From the NCBI RefSeq assembly GCF_020283565.1, contig NC_060065.1, positions 53,468,703-53,532,702 of the forward strand: a DNA stretch of 64,000 nt, read 5' to 3'. Below, piece by piece: positions 23,734 through 36,459 of this stretch. Under the pieces are notes generated by a model. The model had not been told where the DNA came from and searched no databases. It saw only the letters and a list, made by a program, of their open reading frames with translations. The first letter of the stretch is position 1, and the number at the start of each line of letters is the position of its first letter. The translations under genes were made by a program, and so were the position numbers. The stretch is from Trifolium pratense (lineage: Eukaryota; Streptophyta; Magnoliopsida; Fabales; Fabaceae).

Positions 23734-24324
23734 TAGGCATGGCAATGGGGCGGGGCGGGGACGAATATTGCCCTCCCCAAACCCAAACCCATAAAAGTTC
23801 GGGTTTCCCCAAACCCATCCCAATTTCGAGCGGGGATAAAATGTATAACCCCAAACCCATACCCAACGGGGATCGGGTATCCCCGTCGGGGTTCGGGTAT
23901 CCCCGTTACGCATCTTTCCACATGAATTTGAATTGTATTTTAGTTTTTTTTTTATCAAAAGAAAAAGTTAAATGTCCAAAATTATTTTGTTTCAACAATA
24001 TTTTTTTAAATACATAAAAAATAGAGAAAATGGTTTGTTTAATACTCAAATTAAAAATAAATATAAACATATGAATGTAATTTAAGAGATTGTTGAATGG
24101 TTTCTAATGTAAAATAGGTAAAATATAATTTTAGTATAAGCGGGGCGGGTTCGGGGACGGGTTCGGGGTGGGTATCAATGTACCCATTACCCGCCCCAAA
24201 CCCATCTTTTGAAATCGGGGAAAACTCAAATCCGAACCCAAACTCAGTCAACCCGGGTTTTCCTCGTCAAAGCGGGTAGGGTTTGGGCGGGTACCCACGG
24301 ACATGAGTTTTATTGCCATGCCTA
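23734..24324. mobile_element. hAT-like MITE, ggcatggcaat ends, 8-bp TSD
   Basis: The left end taggcatggcaat and right end attgccatgccta are perfect inverted repeats. The target duplication cttgccat is exact at 23726-23733 and 24325-24332. GC-rich ccccaaacccat/gggtttggg arrays fill both arms. Apparent frames over these arrays are artefacts of the repeats. Confidence 0.85.
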
Positions 24325-24332
24325 CTTGCCAT

Positions 24333-25301
24333 GTGAACTAATTCATTGCTGGTCCAAATAATTTGACCCTGAAACAAATTAGTCACTTGAATTGAAGTAG
24401 AAGTGATTGACATTAATTTGACATATAATGGGTAATATGTGCCGGAACGAATGGAATGAAATTTTCCAATTTGGATCAACCAGTTTCAAATTCAAAGAGA
24501 AACGTTGTCTTTACTACAAGTGGTGTGTTGATCCTATAAAATGTTTTTCTCGTTGAGTAGTTTATTCATTTAATATACCCCTTGTTAATGTATTTTGAAT
24601 ATTTTTTCTTCTTTAATTTACTTTAATTTTTCTCCTCATTTACCTACGATTTCTTTGTACGCTAATTTAGAAAGGCCCTAATTGGTTGTATTGATTTACC
24701 TTGTTGTATAAGTTTTAGTGTCCGATAAATTTCTAGTTTTTATCTTGTATTGTATTGTTCTTTCCGGCCGCTTCTTGTTGACGTCTGTTATTCATTATTT
24801 CTTTTTACATATGTTTTTAAAAATTAAAGAATAAAAAATGAATGAGTTGTTCTAATACTATATATATTTTAATATATTATATAATATGGTGAAATCCACT
24901 TAATTAAACTATAGATTGCACCATTAAAGATGGTCTAAATGTCTTATAATAGCGTCATTTTGCAATGATACGACACCGTTCATTGCATGGGAGCCACTAT
25001 CCCTTTTTTATGAATTTTCTTAAGGCAACCGCGTAATAAAAAGATGCTTATAGGTTAAGATACTTCCTCCACTTAAAACCCTAAAAATATAATAAAACAA
25101 AAAGAATAATAAGAATAACCACAAAGAAAAAACTAGATAAAGCCTCTTCTTGCTTTCCTCCTTCCTCCATCTTCACTTTAATGCTTTATTACTTTCTTAG
25201 CTCTGCTATTCCACTATAGTGTGATTCTCCACCATCTCCCTAAAGAGCCATCAAACTTTATTAAAGAGAAAAAAAATAAAAACGCAAAAGGATTGAACAC
25301 C
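24333..25301 (+). promoter_or_regulatory. upstream region of the Dof gene
   Basis: No gene seen. 25130-25300 is C/T-rich (cctcttcttgctttcctcct), typical of a plant promoter proximal region and 5' UTR. No clear TATA box was identified. Confidence 0.4.
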
Positions 25302-26380
25302 ATGGTTTTCTCTTCTATTCCATCTTATTTAGATCCTCTCAATTGGCAGCAAGTAAGTTTTTTTCCCACAAAAGAGTGAATTTATTTATTCCTATTCCTT
25401 GTAATAATAATATCTTCTTGAATATACTTGCTGATTTTTTTCATCTTTTTTCCCTTTTGTATACCTTGTTATATATCTATATATGATATATGATATGATA
25501 ATGATTTTCACTATATATATTTTTTTAGCAACCAAATCAACATCAGTTGCTTCCACCACTATCCTCACAGCCACATGGTGCTGGCTCAATAATCAGGCCT
25601 GGTTCGTTACCGGATCAAGCTCAAGTTCAAGCTCAGGAAGTTCAAACAGGACAGGCTCAGGCTCAGGCTCAGCAAGGTAAGTTACCACCACCGTCAGAAA
25701 CAGCTTTAAAGTGTCCTCGTTGTGAATCAACCAACACAAAATTTTGTTACTACAACAACTATAACTTGTCTCAACCAAGACACTTTTGCAAGACGTGTAG
25801 GCGTTATTGGACGAGAGGGGGTGCGTTAAGAAATGTTCCTGTTGGTGGAGGGTGTCGTAGAAGCAAAAAGACCAAAAAGAGTACTAGTACTACTACTACA
25901 CCCTCCAAATCAAATGATAAAGAATATTCAACAAGTGCAATCCATTCAACTACTTCAAACCCTCATGGTGATCAATTTTTACATCCAACTAGCAGAAATT
26001 ACTTGAACATGTCATCACTTCAGAATCTGAACCGGTTCGGTGTTGGAAACATGTTTCAAATGGGAGATTATAGCTCAAATACCGGTGGAGGAGAAGGCGG
26101 AGTTGTAGATCAGTGGCGATTTCAACAATTTCCTTTCATGAATAATGGTTTTGAGTCAAGTTCAAATGTTTCTTTCCCATTTCAAAGTGAAATTATTGAA
26201 CCACAAACTTCGTCTAGGGTTACTACTCAGATACCTACATCGATTAAATCGGAATATAACGGAGGTTTGAATTTGCTAAGATCTCCTCTTAGCTTCTCAC
26301 AAAATAACAACCATTACAACAATTCATCATGGACTGATATTTCTGGTCTCGCAACTTCTTCCACTAGTCGTCTCATGTAA
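25302..26380 (+). CDS. Dof zinc-finger transcription factor, PEAR1/DOF2.4-like
   Basis: Binds AAAG core DNA in the nucleus through a single Dof zinc finger (family knowledge). CDS: join(25302..25352,25529..26380), 300 residues. The first exon encodes [17 protein letters not shown], the N-terminal signature of the PEAR/DOF5.1-type group. The finger spans residues about 79-107, CPRC ... HFCKTC (CX2CX21CX2C), followed by the conserved [19 protein letters not shown] and a basic KKTKK stretch. A Gln/Ala-rich low-complexity run precedes the finger. The tail is Ser/Asn-rich and ends near [12 protein letters not shown]. Related genes promote radial growth around phloem cells; assigning that role here is inference. 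The frame is complete. Confidence 0.93.
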
Positions 26381-26389
26381 TCATTTGTG

Positions 26390-26560
26390 CACTGCTAGAA
26401 AAAGTTGAATTATCGACGAGAATTAGAGATTGGAATTTTTTTTTTAAATTGATCTCTAATTTTGACATCTCTAATTAATACTTAGAGAAAAAAATTAGAG
26501 AAGGTTATGTTTTTTTCTCTCTCTAATTATCCGTTGCTAATTCAACTTTTTTTAATAGTG
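26390..26560. mobile_element. CACTA-like MITE in the Dof 3' UTR
   Basis: The left end cactgctagaaaaagttgaa and right end ttcaactttttttaatagtg are inverted repeats starting CACT and ending AGTG. The arms share ctctaatt words and could fold into a hairpin. The element starts only 9 bp after the Dof stop codon, so it should be transcribed in the Dof mRNA unless polyadenylation is elsewhere. An exact 3-bp target duplication is not clear. Confidence 0.65.
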
Positions 26561-27008
26561 TGTCTATGGTTAAATCTTCCATTGCCGATCTCTAAATCCT
26601 GGGCATCATCTTTGACAGATCATATAGAAAATGAATTTGTCCAGCTGAACAACATGATTTGCAAGTTCCATTGTCTTCAAGATGGCGAAAAGTAAGAGAA
26701 ATTAACACAGGCATGGTAGGTGAAAATGGTTTTGTTGTTGTATATTTTCATTTTCATTGTCATTGATTAATTGTTTTATGTTTATGCATGGAGTGTGTTT
26801 CTTGTGTACTACTATTCGAACTTAATTTCTTTAATTTGTAAAACAATGTGTGCTTGTAGTAATCATCAACTATATTATGTGATTGCATTCCCAAGTTATG
26901 ATATTATTATTATTTGGGTACAAAATTTTCTCTCATGTTTATTTACATGTTAGTTAGTGTATTTTTCAACATGACATATATACCCTTGGACCCCATCGAC
27001 CAGGTTTC
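26561..27008. other. Dof 3' flank
   Basis: Probable remaining 3' UTR and downstream DNA; AT-rich; nothing else recognised. Confidence 0.4.
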
Positions 27009-27158
27009 AGTGCAGTCATGCAGTCACTAGGATTGAGGTCGTCCAAATTTTAATCTCAAGTTTTTATATATATTAAGCAAATAATAATTTTTTTAAAAAA
27101 ATTTGTCCGATCTCAATTAGACGATTCTGAGGTGTTGACTGCACCAGACTGCATACTG
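27009..27158. mobile_element. short palindromic MITE, gcagtcatgcagtc ends, copy 1
   Basis: The left end cagtgcagtcatgcagtca and right end tgactgcaccagactgcata are imperfect inverted repeats. The inner arms (tcgtccaaattttaatctc / gatctcaattagacgat) also pair. The same family recurs at 47937-48107. Confidence 0.55.
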
Positions 27159-30100
27159 CTGCGGCGGCACTATCACTTAATCCAAATTTTACTTGGGCCT
27201 TGGAAGTATATAGCTCACGCTAGCTAGTGCAGCGGTTTTCTTTGCCCACGTACGGCAATCAGCCAGTAAGATTTTCTGGAAATGATTGTCAGAAATTATT
27301 TTCAAGATTGGTAAGTCACTGTTTTTTTCTTCTTCAATTGTTTTCTATTCTTTTTTTTGTTCCATAAATATTGGTAGCTTTGTGTACTAGAATTCTTAAT
27401 TTCGTCAAAGAGAAATTCTTGGAAACTTGAGTGTGTAACAGTGATTTTAATGTCCATAACATAGATAACTCTTTTACTTGTCCTCAAAATAAAATAGCAG
27501 CATGGTCATGATTCCAAGAAAGCTAAAATCATTGTACTTTTAGCAGATTTTTTTGTTGCCAAGTTATCCTGAAAATTTTACTCAGTTAATATTTTTCACC
27601 TAGATCTGTACGTATATACACAGCTAGCTGAGGAACTAGGGATGAGTGTTACTGCGAGGGAAGAAATGATTACTTACTATTAGATTTCGCCACATTCAAG
27701 CGTTCATGATAGACGTAGTCTTTGGATTGAGATCGGAAGGTCTATAATTCAATATAAATTTAAATTTCTTTTGTTGATACAAATATAAATTTAAATTTCT
27801 AATCTTGACCCAACAATTATGATTGTCCTAAATGTGTGAATGCGGCGAAAATACGACTGCATGCATGGTAATGCAACGATGTTCTCGCTGGATATGGATT
27901 TATGCGGTCATTGCATTTTGATCGTCCGATCTTGATCGATCGGTCTAAAGTTTAATAGGTTTTTTTTTACAATAATAAGTTTAATAGTTAAGATGCAAGA
28001 AACTTAAATATATACTCCTTTCGGTTATAAATATAAGACCTAAATGAGTTAATAAAAATTAATGTATTATTTAGTTTAAATTAATGTATTATTTAATAAT
28101 ACGACCGAAATTGTCCTGTTCAATTTCTTATTTTTTTTGAATCACAGATGAAATTAATTGGAAATTAATGAGATGGTTTCGAATCTTAGAAGAGGTCAGA
28201 TTTCCACGGATCAAAATTCAAAACCATGATTGTATCAAAAAAAAAAAAAAATTCAAAACCATGCAATTATATATGAATTGGGTGAGTATTAATATATTCA
28301 TTGTACTAGAAGACTAGAACTTGTTCTACAAGATACATACATTGAGAATGAATACTACTAGTACTACAAATAGAAGCTAGCAACATTATTTAGGGTCCAT
28401 CTATGATCTATAGACTTTTTTTGAAATCGATATTAAATTCACTCTCTAATAATGAGATGAACGGGTATAAAATTAAATCATGTTAGGCCCTTATATTATG
28501 ATGCTATATATTATTAAAAAAGTAGCTGGTCAAAATATGTATAACCTTTTTCTTAAAGTAATTTGTCATTAATCATCGATTTCATTCCTCTCTATACAAC
28601 TCAATAACTAACTAACTACACAAATTAAACTTTATTTATTCTAATTAATAATTGATAAAAGAAACTATATATACTCCTATATTATCTGATGAAGAAAGAA
28701 AAAGCATATACGGAGATGATAACTTTTGTAAGAACCAATGTTGGCTTTAAAGAACGAATAAAGCAATTTAGCAACAAGAGCAGCAGAGACCGATTTTCAG
28801 ACAAAAGCTACCTTCATGTCTTTGTGTCGTCATCACGTAGGCCGTAACATGGGCTAATTGCCCTTATTCCAAATTTGTCGGTGTATGAGTGCATAAAAAA
28901 CGTTTTTAGGTTATCAAGGAAAATAGTATGAGATATATATGACTTGACTATATCTTTTGAAGTAAATACATTTCTAGTTTTACTAGTCATTTTGTAAGGT
29001 TATTAGTTCAAAATTTTATGGTATTAGAGTTTAGTTTAAGATTTGTTAGGGTATCTGTTATCAAAATTTTTGTTATCGGATCATTCATCATTTATTTATA
29101 TTCACACACTTTGTCTAATAGTGTTTGATATGGGTCTGTATGTTAAAAGTTCAATTGAACCGTCTAATCTGATTCAGAGATCAATTTTGGTTCTAGCCTC
29201 ATTCCGATAGCAGTAGCGGATGACCGAACTGTGACCATCGATTCCTACTAAGTCCAACGTCAATCACCACTGGACTAACTAACGATTGGTTAAAAGTTTT
29301 ATATTAGATAACATAGATATGTTTATAAGTGGGAGAAACATCATTACAAGCTCATTTTTGTCCAATTAATCACGTTAAAAATATAATTAACTTAATTAAG
29401 TTGATAATTAATTGAATTCACACCCAATTTTTGGATAATTAAATTACATAATTAATCATAATTTTATAATTTCAAATGTAATATCTAAATTAGTTATCTC
29501 TATTTTTTGGTGTGTTAATAGTCTAGTTTTCAGGAAAAAAGAATCCTAGAAATTTGAAGTTCGACTGCAAAATAAATAATACGTAACTAAGAAATTGTTC
29601 CACTAAAAATTAAACTCGAATTCTTTCAAATAATCTATCATTTGGTGAAGCTCGTTAACTAGTTGAACACCGGAAGTCTGGAACCAAATTTTATATGCTA
29701 TGTCAGTGTGATGAGAATAAGATCGTGGTGTGATATCAAAAATTGAGTGTTCATAAAACTTTTTTTAAGAAGTAAAGACTAAAGAGTAGAGAAGTAGTAC
29801 ACTATGTGTTAAATTTGAAGTTGTTATGGTACGAATTGTGAATCAAAGATGGCACAAAAATTCATGTAAAATATAATATATGATTCTTGAAATGGAGTGA
29901 AGTGAAATGCCACTCTGTAGCTTTGTATTTGCTTTATATATAACTGCTGACCGTTGATTCTTTGGTTAAGAACAATATGGACCCTTGGATTTACTTTCCG
30001 CTACTTTCTTTACACCCTCATTTGCATCTTCTATTCTTTTTCTTCCTTTTTCTTTTCACGTATGTATGCGTGGGACATAACTTATCCATCACATTTTATA

Positions 30101-31658
30101 GATTTGGACCGGTCATCAAAATACTAAGTTATTGAGTCACGTATGGAACTAGTGAATTACTAATTGAGGATATGAATCATTTTGAAATAATGAATTTTAT
30201 ATTTTATGAAAAATTGTTCTTTTTGGTTTTATCTTAAAATATGATTTACTCAGTTGTGATTTGGAGAGAATTTGAAAACCACGACCAAGTTTGATTGCTT
30301 CTCTACATATGGATGATATATTATACATGTTAAAACTAGAACACTCAAGTTATAGACAATTTTACGAACCAATAATAAATTGGTCCACGTAGTAAGAGTT
30401 TTGATCCTCTTAAACATGTGGTCAGAACTCATGCGTATGAAAAAAATTCGGTTGGGAGGATAGAACATACCTCGTGTATCACACAGGTTCTCCGATGAAA
30501 ATTAGTAATCGCTAATGACGATGGAAACTTCGTATCAATATCATCATAACAAAAATAAAAGAGACAATTTTACGAGAGCAAACAGCCTTATTGAAATTGA
30601 AAATTCATCCGTCACCAAGGTATATATGCTTAATTAAATATTGGTGTTTTAAACATATACTCCTAGTATAACTCATAAAATGGTAGTAAAAACTCTGGTA
30701 GCCCCTACTTCCTCTATGAGTGGGAGGCTAGGTGAGGATGTAGTGCCTCGTTTGTTTTAGGTTCTAGTTTAGTGCTCTATTATAGCTTTGATTCTTCCTC
30801 CCCCTTTTTTTGGTGGTTGCTTTGGGAGGTTGCGGTGGTTTCGAGTTCTTTGATTGTGTTTTTGTAGTGTATCTTCTTTTTCTTATTTTGTCTTTATCTT
30901 ATTATTATTGAGTATTTCTAGTACTCTTGATTTGTACTCAGACTCCTGTTTTTATATTTATATATATAATATGTACAGATGTACTCCTAGTACACAATTT
31001 GTCAAAAAAGAAAAATATAGTATACAAATAAATTGTTTTTCCTGTTAACTTTAATTTTTTTGTGATGAACATTTAGATTGGTCAGAAAGTATAAGAGGTT
31101 ATGGGTGTGTCGTTATCCAATCAACAGGAGAGGCGCATTCATCATTAGGCCCAATTCATGGAGTTGTACTTCCCAGCTCCACTAAGAAAATGACACATCT
31201 TTTGTTTTTGGGTTAAGATTTTGAATTTTGGGGTTAGTGTTTTAAATTTGAGAAAGAATTGAAGATTGAATGTTTAAATTAGATTATTGGCTTTGTTATA
31301 TATGTAAATATATATAGAAAATTTGATTGTATTATATTATATATATTTTAATCCGTGAATATTTATAAAGATAAATGATCAACTTAAAAAAAAAAAAACG
31401 AATTTATTACAAATAGATAAGACATGGAACATTTAGATTTTGCTTTATAATTACTATTACGAGCATCAGCGGTAAGAGGATGTGGTATGAAAATTTATAT
31501 TGGAACTTTCATTTTTAAAAGATAAGATTTTTTTTATCCATGGCTAGACTCGCACTATAAGCGTGGAGAAGTGAAAAATCCAGAATTACGTGAGCCACTC
31601 CAATAATGGTATATTTGAAAACTCATACTAGATATTTTGAAAATGAATCCTTTTGTCA
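27159..31658. other. gene-poor intergenic DNA with repeat remnants
   Basis: Nothing gene-like. Recognisable pieces: 28013-28110, a partial Stowaway-like end (tactcctttcggttataaat); 29157-29270, a repeat also at 37577, 38697, 39703 and 52610; 29520-29650, a repeat related to 15405; 30700-30985, a T-rich segment resembling a LINE 3' end. All are weak. Confidence 0.4.
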
Positions 31659-32438
31659 TCTATTACTAATATATTAAAATCGATTACCACCAAAGTTCAT
31701 AGTTTATCCATATTACTATTAACCACGTTGCAAGTTTTATATCCTTCATTGTAATTTCAATTTTTTTTTTAAATATAGAAACAATATAAAATAAATACAA
31801 AAACAAAAACAAAAAATATAGACAGAATAATATGAGTACAAACAAAAATGTATATAGGAATCTATGCATAAGAATATGAAGAAAAAAAAACAATAAAAAG
31901 ATTATAAAGAGTTTAGTCAATAAAAATAAATTATGAAATGAATATAGAAAAAATAAGTTGAATACATAAAAATAGGAATATAGAAATAGAAACATAAACA
32001 ATAACTATATTAAAAATAAAGAAATATAAATAATATTTTTCATCAAAACAATATTTTTCAACAAAGATAAAATAAAATAAATAATATTACTACCAAAGTT
32101 TACCAGTATTAATAATAATAAATTAAAGTTAATTACTATCAAATTTACTAAATTATCCTATATATTCCTAATAAAATTTCTAATTTTCAATTAAAAAATA
32201 TATACGGGACCATTATTTGTCACTGAAACATAAAAAATTGGATAAATAAGTTTTACAAAAAATAAAACAATAGTTTCACTTATATCCTTAAAAAAAATAG
32301 TTTCACTTATATTTAACAATATTTTATAACAAATTTAATTATGTTATTCTAATAAATTTTCTACATTAAGATAATGATAAACTTAAATGTCGAATTAAAG
32401 TCAATGGACCCGTGCGAATGCACGGATCTTTAAACTAG
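31659..32438 (+). mobile_element. non-autonomous Helitron
   Basis: The 5' end tctattactaatatattaaa begins with TC after an A. The 3' end has a perfect 6-bp hairpin ccgtgc-gaat-gcacgg at 32410-32425, followed 9 bp later by terminal CTAG and a T, as expected for insertion between A and T. The 780-bp interior is very AT-rich with no Rep/helicase frame. Confidence 0.7.
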
Positions 32439-34293
32439 TTTAATAGTAAAATATCTTACTTGTTTTTCCGCATCTTTGGTCGGAAGTGTTTTAAACAACC
32501 GAACTGGACCGGTCCGACCGAGAACCTGATAGGTTTCTAAAACACCGGTGGGTTGTGAGGAATTTTAATTTTTTTACTTTGTTAGACGAATTTGTAGCCA
32601 CTAGACCACCTGACAAAAAAAAATCTAGGGTATTTTGAAAAGTTCAAAAATTTTGACAGCAGAAGGGTATTAAGTATGAGTGGGAGTATGAGATATAATT
32701 TCCGTTAATAAATGGTTTATCACATATCATTACGTCCTCGCACGGACCTCCTGGCCCAATTTCCTTTGTGAGCCCACTTTACTCTTGTTACTTCATTGGA
32801 ACTTTCACCTATAAATAATTCCAGTTTCTACCTCCTATTCCTCAAATTGTACCTCCCACTTTTACAAACTAGTACAATTACCTAAATTACCTTTCATCCT
32901 AGTAAACTATAAATAATTATAAAAAAAAATTGATTGCTTTCGGAAAAACTCGAAAAATAATTTTGTATACTTTAAAATAATATTTTTATACTAGTTTATT
33001 ATAAACTTAATTGTTAGGCTTGGTCCATTTATTTATTTGGAAAAAGCAAAAGCAATTTTATTAATAAACATAAACCCAAGCATAAGGCATGTGCTACATG
33101 TAGAAACAGTTACAAGAAGCCAATGCCTGATAAAGAAATTACATGAGCAACACCAAACAAATAGCAAGGCTAAAAACAATCACTAGAAATTAAATAAGCA
33201 AGTATAAATCACCAATTTCTTGAGAAAAAGAAGCAACCCCCTACACAAGAAACAAAAGACTAAACATCTCCACTGATATGTTCAACAATCACAGCTTCTT
33301 ATACACCAAAAAATATTTTTCAGTTTTAAAGTATTTATAATGTTTGAAATTAAGAAATAATCACAGTTTTAAAGTATTTATAAGAAATAGTCATTATTTA
33401 AAATGTTACTTTTTGCAGTTTTAAAATTGAAACTTCAAATATAGAAAAAATATGCAAGGGTATAAATCCTGAAAAAGGTAGGATATTTTTCTTGTTCAAA
33501 AAAAAAAGGAATTTTTTTTTTATTTTAAAAAAAGTGGTGTTTTAGTAAAACAAAGAAGGTAAGTGTGAAAAGTAATTTCCAAATTATTATTGATCACTCT
33601 TCTATCCTGCTCTCTCGACTATTTCCTTTCTTCTCAAAATTATATTTTTGTCATTACTTTTTAAGCGTATGTGAGTAAACAGTTGTTTACTTTGTTGTTG
33701 ATCAATCATAAGATTTTCATAATTGTCCTTTGATAAGGAGGTGTGAGAATTTTATGTTGATCACTGCATTAAAAAAAAACATCATTATACTTATTTTCAT
33801 GTCTGACCTTCACTTTTTTTTTTTTTGAAGAATTGAGTCTTCGAGAAATATATGTCATGATCTTAATTTGTAAGTTTCACACATCTCACATACATTTTAT
33901 TTTTTATCAAATAAAAATGTATATGGGGTTGAATTATGGAGATGTATAAGACTCAATATCCTCCAGCTCAGTTCAATAATGAATAGTCAATAGTCAACAT
34001 CTTCACTAAAAAATAAACTAATCAACGTCCAAATGTAGTGACTCAGTCATTGAACTAAATACGGAAAGATATTTTTGTTTCCACGTACAAGTCATCCAAC
34101 AAGAAGGAATGGAAAGACCATTGACGTTATTTATCTATACGATTTTTTTAATGGTTTTAGTTATTTAACGATTCACATTTATCAAATCAATGGATCAAAT
34201 TTATCGCCTGATATTTTATTGATTTTTCATTTCTACTCAAATCAAGTGCGCAAATCTAAAACTTAACTTTATAAATACTCCTCTTAGTTTCGT
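32439..34293. other. gene-poor intergenic DNA
   Basis: AT-rich. A cggtccgaccg patch at 32500-32525 resembles the ends of the 8078 MITE, and gtagccactagaccacc at about 32595 resembles the SINE tail. The stretch 33030-33320 may be a retroelement remnant. No gene. Confidence 0.4.
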
Positions 34294-34365
34294 TGAGTTA
34301 ACTCATTGGTAGAAACATTGCATTATATATATAGGAATTGAAGTTCGAATTAAATTGAATGTCAT
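34294..34365 (+). mobile_element. degenerate tRNA-derived SINE, copy 4
   Basis: tgagttaactcattggtag (A-box-like) is followed by gaagttcgaattaa (B-box-like) at the same spacing as copy 1. Confidence 0.4.
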
Positions 34366-34619
34366 TTTTACTTTTCAATGCAATTTTTTTCAATTATGTG
34401 CCCCATAATTTGTAGGATGTCAATGGAAAAAAAATCAACATCTACTTCCGAGTACAATATTCAATATATTAAATGTCTCGATAATCTTTTATCGTATGAG
34501 GTAGGCTTGACAAAAAGTTATTTCATTGAAAAGTGCAAGGACAAACATCACTAATACACACATTACAACACACTATTTGTTTTTTCTTTTTGGATTTGTA
34601 ACCCAAGAACAAACATCAT

Positions 34620-35918
34620 GAGTTAAAATTAAAATTCATAGATAGGATTCAGGAAACACGCTTCTTTCTCTGTTAGGGCTACCGCTGCATCACCACTTCA
34701 AGTGAAACTTTCCCGCGCCGCTCTACCTCAGTTTCTGCCGCACCACCCTCACACGCTCTCCACCCCCACCTCACCCAAGCCAAGTTTTGGCCGCCTTCCT
34801 CCTCCCTCAGTGGTGCGATTGACCGTCACGATGTAACATCAAAGACAGGTGGTGCGATAGACCTCCTAGGTCGCGACATCACCTCCTCCAACCGTCGGTG
34901 GCGCCACTGTCGGTTTAGCTCTGGAGAGCTTTGCGCCGCTGTCTCTCCCTGTTTGGCGTTTGGGTTTTCCAGATGTTCGATGAATAGAGCAGCGTTTGGG
35001 ATTCCGGATCCAAATTTACAAAGTCTTGCTATAGGAGTCTGTTTGCGTTAACAACAAATCACTTTGCTGCGTGATTCTGATTATCCGTGCCTCGCCCATT
35101 TTATTGATGTTGGTGTGGTTGTCGTGTTGTGAACAACTTTGTTGGATCGCCTTTCACAATTTCTGTTTTCAAAGTTTGTTTTCATGGTGGGACCTCTGTG
35201 CGATGTCTTCTCTCAAGTTGGGTGCTTCGAGTTCAAGACCTGATTTCTCGAAAGGGTAGGTACGGCGACACTCCGTGTTGACGGTAGTAGTCGTTAATCG
35301 TACTAATGGGTTTGTTTCTCGTGGTATTGAGTTGGAAGCTTCTCTCAAGTTGGGTGCTTCGAGTTCAAGACTCGTTGCTCGAAAGGGTAGGTACGGAGAC
35401 ACTCCGTGTTGACGGTAGTAGTCGTTAGCGGTTCTATTGGGTTTGTTTCTCGTGGTATCGAGTCCGATTGATTGACCATTCCTCGATCTGGCTTTCAATT
35501 GGTTGTGGCTTGATTTGGTTTTTTTAACACGATTTGATGCGACAGAGGTTGGTAGAGAGGTCTCAATATTCGTTCATCTTCGGACTGTCTAGCTTGAAAA
35601 AGCATTCATGGCTTCCTGCATATAGCAGGGAGTAGTGGGTACGTGCATTGTTCCGTGTTGACGATCGGCGCATCTGCCTCACATTATTAGGGACTTCTAC
35701 TTTATCTTTTAAGATTAAATAGAAGTTGGTATGCATAGTTGTTCTACATTGATCTGTTTCTTTAGGGTAAGGCCTAGTCCCCTTTGTAATTATTTTCTTT
35801 TTCTTTTTTTAATAATAATATGAGCTACAGGTGGAGGACGGAAAATGATAAAGATGCCAACATAGTTGGATATTTATCCCTACCTTGATATCTAGTCGCT
35901 CGTAATTTATTAAAAAAA
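34620..35918 (+). mobile_element. poly-A retroposon with 15-bp target-site duplication
   Basis: Flanked by the exact duplication aagaacaaacatcat (34605-34619 and 35919-35933) and ending in an A-rich tail taaaaaaaaa (tail/TSD boundary ambiguous by a few A's). These are the marks of LINE-machinery (target-primed) insertion. The body is 1.3 kb. The 5' third is unusually GC-rich (34690-34990). A 132-bp unit is tandemly duplicated (35211-35474), and the 3' part is T-rich. No reverse transcriptase or other conserved frame is present. It may be a non-autonomous LINE derivative or a retrocopy of an unrecognised transcript. Confidence 0.75.
35211..35474 (+). repeat. 132-bp tandem duplication, two copies
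   Basis: tctcaagttgggtgcttcga occurs at 35211 and again at 35343. The following gtaggtacgg, gacactccgtgttgacggta and gtttgtttctcgtggtat also recur at the same 132-bp period with a few mismatches. Confidence 0.9.
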
Positions 35919-35933
35919 AAGAACAAACATCAT

Positions 35934-36459
35934 TAAAACTCACATACAATTACTAGGTTCCAAATTGAAACTCAAGAAAAATGTGTTTAGTCTAACAATG
36001 TTAACATTGTTGTCGGTTGAATTAACTTTTGCGGACTAACACACACTTTTGCGTTGATTGAAATTCATGAGTCCCACCAAACTTATATGGAACCCACGTA
36101 ATCTGATGATATCCATTTAAATTTAACCAACAAAGAGAAATGTACTCCTCCAATTTTATATATAAGAATTTTTAAAAACTTTTCTTTTATACAATTTTTG
36201 GAAGTTTTTTTATCTCTAAAATAAGGAAAATACACATTTTAAGATGCTTTAATTGATTTTTTTCTTACTTTTATACCCCATTCCATATTTAATATACAGT
36301 ACATGCATTGAATGGAGCTCACTATTAACAAGAGCATTAATTTGTAGGGTTACATTAGATGAATCATGAATGCATTAGTAGTAATTATTGTTTTTTCTTC
36401 TTATAAATAGGTCGGAGGCTATTTGTTAGAATGTGTTTCTGACATTATTTTTTTTTATT
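35934..36459. other. upstream region of the cyclin gene
   Basis: AT-rich, without a recognisable exon for the missing cyclin N-terminus. A good TATA box, tataaata, lies at 36402-36409, 51 bp before the first in-frame ATG (36460). Confidence 0.45.
36402..36409 (+). promoter_or_regulatory. TATA box for the cyclin gene
   Basis: Perfect tataaata. Its position suggests that the N-terminally short cyclin has its own promoter, and that no upstream coding exon is needed. Confidence 0.45.

Noticed and set aside
23615..23958. Overlapping minus-strand frames rich in Gly/Trp/Val
   Set aside because: They run through the gggtttggg-type array of a hAT MITE in several frames at once; the composition comes from the repeat.
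31684..32001. 105-residue Phe/Leu-rich frame
   Set aside because: Lies in the AT-rich filler of the Helitron; hydrophobicity reflects base composition.
35169..35498. 109-residue minus-strand frame with internal repeat
   Set aside because: The repeat is the 132-bp tandem duplication of the retroposon read antisense; no known domain.
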